A stretch of DNA of 64,000 nucleotides from Heterobilharzia americana (taxonomy: Eukaryota; Platyhelminthes; Trematoda; Strigeidida; Schistosomatidae): NCBI GenBank assembly GCA_944470555.2, contig OX104129.1, positions 82,234,820 to 82,298,819 of the forward strand, given 5' to 3'. Every line of letters starts with the position of its first letter. The stretch's first letter is position 1. The translations under genes were made by a program, and so were the position numbers. Positions 38,258 through 47,200 of the stretch are shown here, one piece after another. The notes beneath the pieces are model-generated. The model was not told the origin of the DNA. It did not search any database and worked only from the letters and a program-made list of their open reading frames with translations.

Positions 38258-41200
38258 TAGCCAAAGTTTGTTTCAGTATTCTTTAAGTAACAAAAAGCCA
38301 ATTAATTCGTTTTAACAAAATTTATTTTTCAGAGTATTGATGATATTACCAAAAGATTTCAAAGGATGCCAAGTATATCAACTTCCATTCAAGTTACTGA
38401 TCATAATAAATTGATTTCATCTGGAATTTGTAATACACAAGCTGTAAATAATCGATTAAACACAAGAATGAAATCGATAAAAGCAAAGGAATTTAGTTCT
38501 GAACAAAGTCATTTTAGCGAAACACCTGATAGAGAAAATTTAGATACTATTCATAGACATGAAATAGTTAAAGAGTAAGTCTTGACTCACAGTAATTAGA
38601 AAAGATAATTACCTTTTATAGATGTTACATTGGACTTTAGCGTAGGAGAATAATGCTTGATAGTTAGACATTGATCGATAACTATTGTATTTTAAATTTT
38701 AATTAACATGGGGTTTGTATACACACCAGAGTAAAAAGATTGGGTGACTTTAAAGACCATTCTAACAACTGCCAAAATAACCAATCAGGTTGCGTTGTTT
38801 GTGTTGGGAAGACAATTTGTCATAGAATCGACAAACGTGATTGGTTGTTTCACGAGTTCCTAAGGTGGCATTTAAAGTCACTCAAAAGATCACAGCTTAC
38901 TATTGGTGGAGAATGAGGCTTTGTTTTAACGGCAACACTAGTCCATTCTATGTGTCACAGTATTGATGAGCAGCGTATCTAAGGTCAAGTTCTGCTGTTA
39001 GCACTCATCTTGTAGAGTGACTTAAAGGCGACACTAGCAACAACTGAAATAACCAATTAGACATCTCTGTTTGGTGAAGATCTCTTTCCAGAGGAAATAG
39101 AGAAACCTAACTGGTTATTTCGATTGTTGCTAGGGTGGCCTATGAAGTCATCACATACAAAATTAGTGAGTGACTAATAAAGGCCACTGATGAAACAACC
39201 AATCACGTTTCTCTATTCTGTTGAAAACGGGGGACTTTAAAGGTCACCCCGGCAACTGGTGTAATGACCAACCAGGTTTTGGTATTCTGGTTAGAAAGGT
39301 AGTTTTCCATAAAATGGAGAAAAGTAATTGGCGATCCTAACAGTTGCTAGGGTGGCCTTTAAAATCATCCTATTAAATTGTCTTCCCAGGCAGTATATTG
39401 CAACTTGGTTGGTTGTTTTGGCAGTTGTAAGGGTAGCTTTTAAAGCTGGGTGACTTTAAAGGCTACTCTAGCAACGATTGAAATAACCAACCAGGTGTCT
39501 TCATTTCGTCTGGAAAAGCAGATTTTCATAAAGTACGGAAGTCTAATTGGCTAGGGTGGCGTTTATAGTCGCTCAATGGGAAGGTAGTTTTTCATGAACG
39601 TAACTGGTTTTCTCACTAGTTGCTAGGGTGGACTTTAAAGTCATTGGAAATAATTCTTGTCTGTAATTTTATGGTTGGACATTATGATGTCACATGAAAA
39701 GCAACATAATAATGAAGATATGTAACCAGTAACTAATCCAAATACAAGAACTCTACAGGGTTTGTTGTAAGTACTTCTAGCATATTAGCTACAATATGAA
39801 ACTGATTAGTACAAACTACTGACTAAAAGATTTTGTATGACAGTGAATGTGAAAAGGTTGACTGAATTTGATAGGAATCTTGGGGTACGATCGCACTTAA
39901 GGTACCTAGCCTTTTATTTACATGTAATAAATATATCAAATAAGGTCAAAAATGAAGTTCAAAATGAAGACTAGCAGTTAGCTCGGCGTGTAAAACTGTA
40001 ACCTTTGATTTGAACTTATTCGTAGAAAATGAAAAACTCATCTTGTAGGAAACTTCTTCAGAGTGCTGAGTAGATTAAATTTTGAGTGCTGCAATCTAGG
40101 TTTTAATTCTCTTCTGTTAGCCATATTAGAAAATGATAGACAGAATTTGGTCAACACTCAGGGCTAAACAACATGAGATTGGTTGCTCTCCAGTGATCTA
40201 TTATCAATGTATATAACCCATTACTATAGAAGATCAATCACTGCCGAACAGCTTAAGCGGTAAAGTGGCTGACTGCAACATTCGGTGGTGGGGGTTTGAA
40301 TACCACAGAGAACATCAGTTCTGTCGAGGTTGCAGATATGCCTTGCTGATGAGTTCCAACAAACACAAAATCTAAGTTTAGAGGTTCTTGTAGATTGCCT
40401 CCAACCAACTGATTTCTATCAAAGTGCACTGCGACGGTAAACCCTCTTGATTGATGGCTACATGGCAAAATAACAGACAGAATTCGGTTACCACTTAGGA
40501 TTAGGTGACATGAGATTAGTTGCTCTTCGGTGATCAATCAATGTACGTATACAGAAGCTAGTTTTCAAAAAAATACAGCTGTCTTATATTTATAACTTCA
40601 TATGAAACCTCAAGAAGTCGAGTGAAGTTACTGAATAAGGAATTTGCATGTGGATCACTAAGCAATCCAGAGACTATATTTTCCAAATGTGATAACTGTC
40701 TACAACTCTAGTCTTGTATGTTTTGATGATTCTTACACTATTTGGGCTTCAATTTTTCTAGGTGCTGTCACTGCTTTATAAAATACTAGAACACTGTCAA
40801 ATGCAATCTTCAGTGTGTAATCAGTGGTTACTCCAAAAAAGTCAGTTAGAGTGAACTATTCGAAACTGAGTGGGAGAGTAGTGGCGATCCTTTTTAAAGT
40901 AATTAAAACTTCTCCTTACTGTAAAATATTAATACCGTATGGGGTGAAACATAGTGTTGTTTAGTTTAAAATGGTTCTGTATTTGAGATCAGTCGTTGGT
41001 GAAAAGTATCTTTATCTGATTCGATTGTCAATTCAATACTTAGTCAACTTGTTATTTGTTTCTTTGAATAGAATCAATTCATTGCACAAACATTTATTTG
41101 TAGACTGACAATTGAAAAGGATGACCAACCTTCAGAAGAAATGGGAACTGTTGATGTGACAATTATGCGATCATTAATCACTGGAAACAATCATAAATAT

Positions 41201-44200
41201 GCCATAGAAAAGAGTTATACAATCACGAATGAAATGAAGATTTTCCCAGTTGCTTGTCCAGTATTACTTCGATTATGGTTAAATGAAATAAAAAATCACA
41301 AATACTTTAAAAACTTAAATAAGTCGGATAAGCTTAATGAGGCTATATCTAAGTTTACTGTTCAAGTGGATCATGAAACAGAATTATTGGGAAAAGTTTT
41401 TTCGGAGGTTTTGTTCAATCCTTCGAAATTTGATGATAATCTACTATCAACTTTGACAACAATATCCAGTAAAGGTTGCCGGTGTAGTCGACAAATACCA
41501 CCAGATATAACAGACTTAGAATTTGATATATTCTTGAATAAACTAATGTCTTCATATCAAGCTGTGGTGATTATGGTTTATGATTCCCGGTAAGTTATTC
41601 ACTGTAAAACTAAACAACATGAAAATAGAGATATTGAAGACATATATTTCTCTCATCAGTTAAACAAAAACTTTCCGGACTTTAGACCTGTAAATGAGTT
41701 TAATATGTGAAAAATCAGTGAAGGCACGATCATCCAGCCAATACATATCAAATGGTAATAATAACAATAATAATAATAATAATCGCTTTATTCCAGACAA
41801 TAATTTCCAAAACTTTATGAAATTCTCAGTGTGGTATTTCACCAAATCTACTCCCCGGACAACATTCTCAAATTGAAATAATCATGACAATTAAATAATG
41901 CTAATCATAACAGTATGAAACGTAGTTTGTTTTTAATTTGTCATCTAGTTAGTAAGTACATTGCTTCACCGAAGAACAACTAATAAGAAAGCATTCGTAA
42001 TTTTTGTGGTGGAGGTTCATTCAAGCAGTTCCCGCTAATTATTCCCATAATAGCAGTATGTTGTATTGTTGTGCGCTCACAGGCACATTGCCGTCACCTC
42101 GGACGCCCAAATCGTCGTTTCTCATCTGGGTTCTACTCCACGGCCTGGCCTGACCTGGCACGTGATGTCTCCAGTCTGCCTTCACAGTGTATGCCCAATT
42201 CATCTTCACTTTCTTCTTCTGCATATTTGTTGGGTTATAGGCGCCCGATTTGTTCGTTGCCAGCCAGCCAGCCAGCTAGAGTTCCATGTTGCTTATTCTT
42301 ATTATTCTGGCCATCTAATCGATATTCAGTATGGAGTGAGGGTAGGTGGCAGCTGTTCATGATGTTTTTCTGTAGTTTGATGGAAATGCTTTTCGTGACA
42401 CGCCAAGTCTGCGAGCCATACAGAAGCACTGGCTTGACTGATGTTGGTGTTGAAAATCAGGATCTTGTTCACACTTTATGCTGAGTGAAGTAGATCTCCA
42501 CACCCATCTCAGATTAGTGAAAGCCTGTCTTGCTGTCTTTCCGATCCTGGTCTCGACATCCTCGTCTCTGCCTTTACTGCCTGTGTTTGAATCGATGCTG
42601 CCTTGCCTAGGTAGGTGGGTGGGTGAAAGAGACTACTTCCTCTCAGTTTCTCTCGTTTATGGTGATTGGTGCCTCTTGTTGTTGATGCTGTTGTTGGTTG
42701 AATATCTTCATCACCTCTGTCTTCTCTACATTGACTTGAAGTCCGGTTTTCGCTGCCTCACCTCTTCTTTCAACTTGTTAGTATTTGCCTGTAGATCTTC
42801 AAGTATGTGTGACATTAGACATGAATCATCATCAGGGAAATCCGAATTTTCTAAGGTCTTTTCATCAATCCTACCAGCGTATGCCCATCTTTTCGCTCCT
42901 CAAGGTTTGCTGCATGATCCAGTCGACCACAATCAGGAAGATAATGAGCGACTCCGTTCTAATACAAATAGCTTAATATTCATAAAAACTAAGCCAATCA
43001 TGTAGATTTGTCGGTTAGTGTGATGAATTTTGAAAACAACGATAGTGATAATAATACAAATAATAAAAATGATAGTGTCAACTAAAGTAGTTGTCATACG
43101 AACGATATGAACCAAGAAAGCACCATGAAAATGTAGACACTAGAATAATCAAAGTGGGTCAAAAGCTTGAGAAAATCAAAGTTACGTTATACTAAAGGAC
43201 GAAGTAAGTGGATAAATAAAGTCGGAACAAATATAGTGAGTATATGAAAGGAGTAGGAGGAAATTTCAATGATAAAGAAGAGATAGGGGATGTGCAATCT
43301 TTTTCTTGTTACAAAGACTACAATTCGCAGCTGGGATTCCAAAAGTTTTTGCTATGTGTAAAACATGAGTTCAAATACCAATCGAAGATGAGGTAGTATG
43401 CTGTGAATAATCGTGAAAGAATTGTTCTTATCTACCAAGTGACCACTATAAGCGAGATGAGATAAAACTGAACTTCTGATAGATTTTATCTGTCTCTTTC
43501 TCCCAACCACGAAGGCAGATGCTCAATGAAACGTCTGTTAAGTTGTCTAGTACTACGTCCTATATATCTTTCTCCACTGGAGCAACTAAACTTGTATATA
43601 CACATAAAAATGGCAAAACATATCTCTTATCTGAGCAACAACAATTGTTCAGCTGGAAAATGACAGACAAAGTTGTATAACATTGAAAGTCCTCTTAAAG
43701 TCTGTAGAGATTCTCTAATATGAAATTCCTCTGGCTACATTTTCATTAAATTTCAACTTTATGTATAATAGTCTCTTTTGTACTGTAATAATTCCAGGTT
43801 TACTTCCTCTCGCTTCGTCCATGTTTCTTTTTATGAAATTTTTAAGGGTAGCTCCTTTCGATCAATGAATTACGAATATATTCTAACTTATTTTGTATTA
43901 TAGAAAAGGACAAGACGGTTTCAGCGAAGAAAAATTTTTTTCGTTTCGAAGAAGTCCAAACAAATTTCTCTAGCTCTGTTAGTGAGGCAATTTACCAGTT
44001 TTGCTTTGTAGTGAATGGGTACGGGACTAGGAAAGTGTGTGGCTAGGGAAAGCTTCATTAATAACTCTATCACTGAAATTCTTTCCTACCCCTTTCTTAT
44101 TCTTCACCTCTTTCATATACTCACTATATTTGTTCAGACTTTATTTATCTACTTACTTCGTCCTTCGGTACAACGTAACTTTGTTTTTCTCAAGCTTTTG

Positions 44201-47200
44201 ACCCACTTTGATTATTCTAGTGTCTACATTTTCATGTTGCCTTCTTGGTTCTTATCATCATTATCACCTGTATTGCAAGTGATTTAGTTAACGCTATCAT
44301 TTGTATTATTTGTATTATTATCATCACCGCTAAGTTTAAAAAACTTACACTAGGTGATGTTTGAAGGTGATATGAAAATTTGGACCGCAGCCGAATTTGA
44401 ACTAGCGACCACTAGGTTTACGGCCCGATACGGTGGTAATGCGTCACGAATTCACATGGTATTCAAGCGAAACCCATGGTGATTGAAGTGGGGAAAAAAT
44501 CTGGTCAGCAGTCAGACTCCGTAGCTCAACTGGTACAGCATCGGGCCAGAAACCCGGCGGCCGCTGGTTCCAGTCCGGCAGCGGCCCAAATTTTCATTTC
44601 ACTTTCAATCACCACCCAGTATAAATACCAGTCTGCCAAACCATTGCTGCTGTCTGAAGTAGTCAAAACGCTAAGACATTTATCAAGCTAACCGGTAAAT
44701 TTACATAATTGAAGACATTTTAAGAAGGCGCAAAACTGCTTTTTAAGATTTGTTGACAATTGAACGATTAAAACAAGTAGAAAAATAGAGCTATTTGCTG
44801 CAATATTTTTGGGCACCCCAAAATATAAGCAGACCACATCAATAGGAGGGAACGCATATCGCAGTCTCGACTTCTGATCATTACCCATCACTACGATTTT
44901 TATGACTTTGGAATTAGGTTTACCTATAGTTTCCATAAGACCTTGCCTGGCTAACTAGTTAACTTGTTACTAGCCGGTCCTAAGCCCGGGTAAAGAGGGA
45001 AGGTTGGGCATAGGGCTAGCGACCCTACCCCGTTAAACAAATCTAACCGCTAAAGAAACTTCACAGCACAAACAAAATATAAAAAATAAAAACAGAATTA
45101 CTTCTCACTGGAATCGAAGAGGCGAAAAGATGCCGATTGGTGAAAGCCTGCATTCGGGAAGCCAATTGGCCGATGTGTCTTCTCCCTCGATGAAAGCGAA
45201 AGTAAACGTGGGGACATGGAATGTCCGCACAATGTTTAAACCTAGCATACAAATCATGTGCGGATCAAATTACTAGGCTTCGCATCATCATACAACACAG
45301 CATAGAATGCCAGTCAACTCAATTCTACCTCAACTTCATCCACTTTGAAAAGGCCAGTCTTCGACAGCGTCGACCGAGAGGTGATTTGAAAACTGCTTCA
45401 ATACTACGGAATACCGCAAACACTTATCAATCTCATTCAACGACTATATGAATATGCCACATAACAAGTAATTCACAATGGAAAGCTCAGTGATGCCTTC
45501 GAAGTGAAGACAGGAGTGAAACAAGGCTGCCGTCTACTATCAACCATGATATTCCTCATTGTGGTGGACTGGATCATGCAGCAAACAGTGAGGAGCGAGA
45601 AGAGCAGGATACGCTGGACCAGGGAAAACATCCTAGAAGATTTGGATTTCGCCAACGATGACTTCTGCCTAATGTCACACAAACTTGAAGATCTACAGGC
45701 GAAAACTAACAAGTTGACAGAAGAGGCAGCGCAGGGCAGGGCAGCGAAGACAGGACTTCAAGTGAACGTAGTGAAGAAAGAGGTGACGAAGATACCCAAC
45801 CAACAACAACAACAAGAGACACCAACCACCATCAATGGGAGAAACTTAAAGGAAGTAGCCTTCTTCACCTATCTAGGAAGCACTGTTTCAACTACAGGCG
45901 GCACAGGCACACACGAGGGTGTCAAAGTCAGAATCGGAAAAGCAAGACAGCCGTTCATTAGACTGAAACCAGTGTGGAGATCTTCTGCACTCAGCATACA
46001 GCGTGAACAAGATCCGGATTTTCAACATCAACACCAGTCAAGTCAGTGCTCCTATATGGTTCAGAGACTTGGGGCGTTAAGAAAGGCACTTCCAACAGGC
46101 TACAGATATTCATCAACAACTACCTACACTGGCTCTACACTGAAGCTCAGATGGCCAGAATAATAGGAATAAGCAACAACGAACTCTGCCTAGCTGGCTG
46201 TTAACGAACCAACCAAGAACCTTAAACCCAACAAATATGCATTGGAAGGAAGTGGAGATGGATTGGGCATATACTGAGAAGACCATTCTGGGACATCACG
46301 CTTCACGCCAGGTACTCGAGTGTAACCCAGATGGGAAGCGACGAGTTGGGTGTTTGAGGCGAGAGTGACATGGAGGAGATGGTGTGAGGAAGAAATGAGA
46401 GGTTGTGGGCAGTCGTGAAACCAGGTTCAAAAGTTTGCAGAGAAGAGAGTGCACTGGAGACGTGCTACTGAAGCCCCGTGTTCCACTAGGAAAGCAAGGG
46501 ACAAATAATATAATAATAATGTAGTAATGATTTAGTTCATAGGCAAAAGGTATACAGCACTTGTCCTACATATGCTTATTATTTCCATATCCACTAATCA
46601 ATCAATATCAACATAGGACCAGGCATTATTGCGTAACGGTCCGAGCCGCCACACCTCATATCACTACATCAAGTAAAAAGGTAGTGAGGTGAAAGATAAA
46701 GGTAAGAGAAGGCAGTTAAAATAAATATAAAGTACTAAAAGGGAGAAATGAAGAATGAGAAAGTGGTGGGATTCGGTATAGCGTAGTTAAGATGACGATA
46801 ATGTCTGTTGGAATACATCTGCGCCATTCACATCGCTTTTCAGCCATGTCATCACCTAGAGTCTCCAACCACTGGTTTCTCTTGTCTCGTGGGTCCAATC
46901 CACCTAGTCTACATGGCTTAAACCAATAGTCAGAGACTTTATACATTGGTGCCATGTTTTAGTCTGGCCACCTCGAGCCTTTTTCCAGCCTGGACCCACC
47001 CCAGCCAACATTGTGTGATGAGGCAAAAACGAGAAACAAGAAAGAGAGGAAATGAAAAACATTATGCAAATGGATATCCCAATGGAAAGTGTACAATATT
47101 TCATCAGTAATGTAGAAAGTGTCATAAGAGACAAGTTTCTGCGTTTCATCCTTTGCCATTTTCTTACACTGGTAGTCAGATTTCACATAATCGAATGAAA

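Larger units (their letters stand above)
29702..38332 (+). other. 8.6-kb intron between exons d and e
   Basis: Holds a SINE-C copy (31010-31370), Penelope remnants (31555-31640 and 32440-33780 reverse; 34020-34330 forward), the inverted RTE-1 pair (31655-32370), SINE-A (34905-35045) and the CR1-like LINE (35048-38257). 29760-31000 has no recognisable gene; overlapping reverse ORFs at 30020-30309 are T-rich and non-protein-like. Confidence 0.6.
38575..41103 (+). other. intron between exons e and f
   Basis: It contains the foldback array (38742-39642) and SINE-B copies (about 40085-40545). 39650-40080 and 40560-41100 are unremarkable AT-rich sequence. Confidence 0.6.

Noticed and set aside
38037..38264. 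Poly-Asn ORF on the - strand
   Set aside because: It comes from the antisense of the (TTA)n LINE tail.
38742..39642. CRISPR-like array
   Set aside because: Repeats are palindromic elements of about 140 bp with no short regular spacers, and the genome is clearly eukaryotic.
44515..44590. A possible tRNA gene with a Ser-like AGA anticodon
   Set aside because: The anticodon stem and T arm pair but the acceptor stem does not, position 33 is not T, and a sister copy with the same non-tRNA body lies next to it. It is a SINE head.
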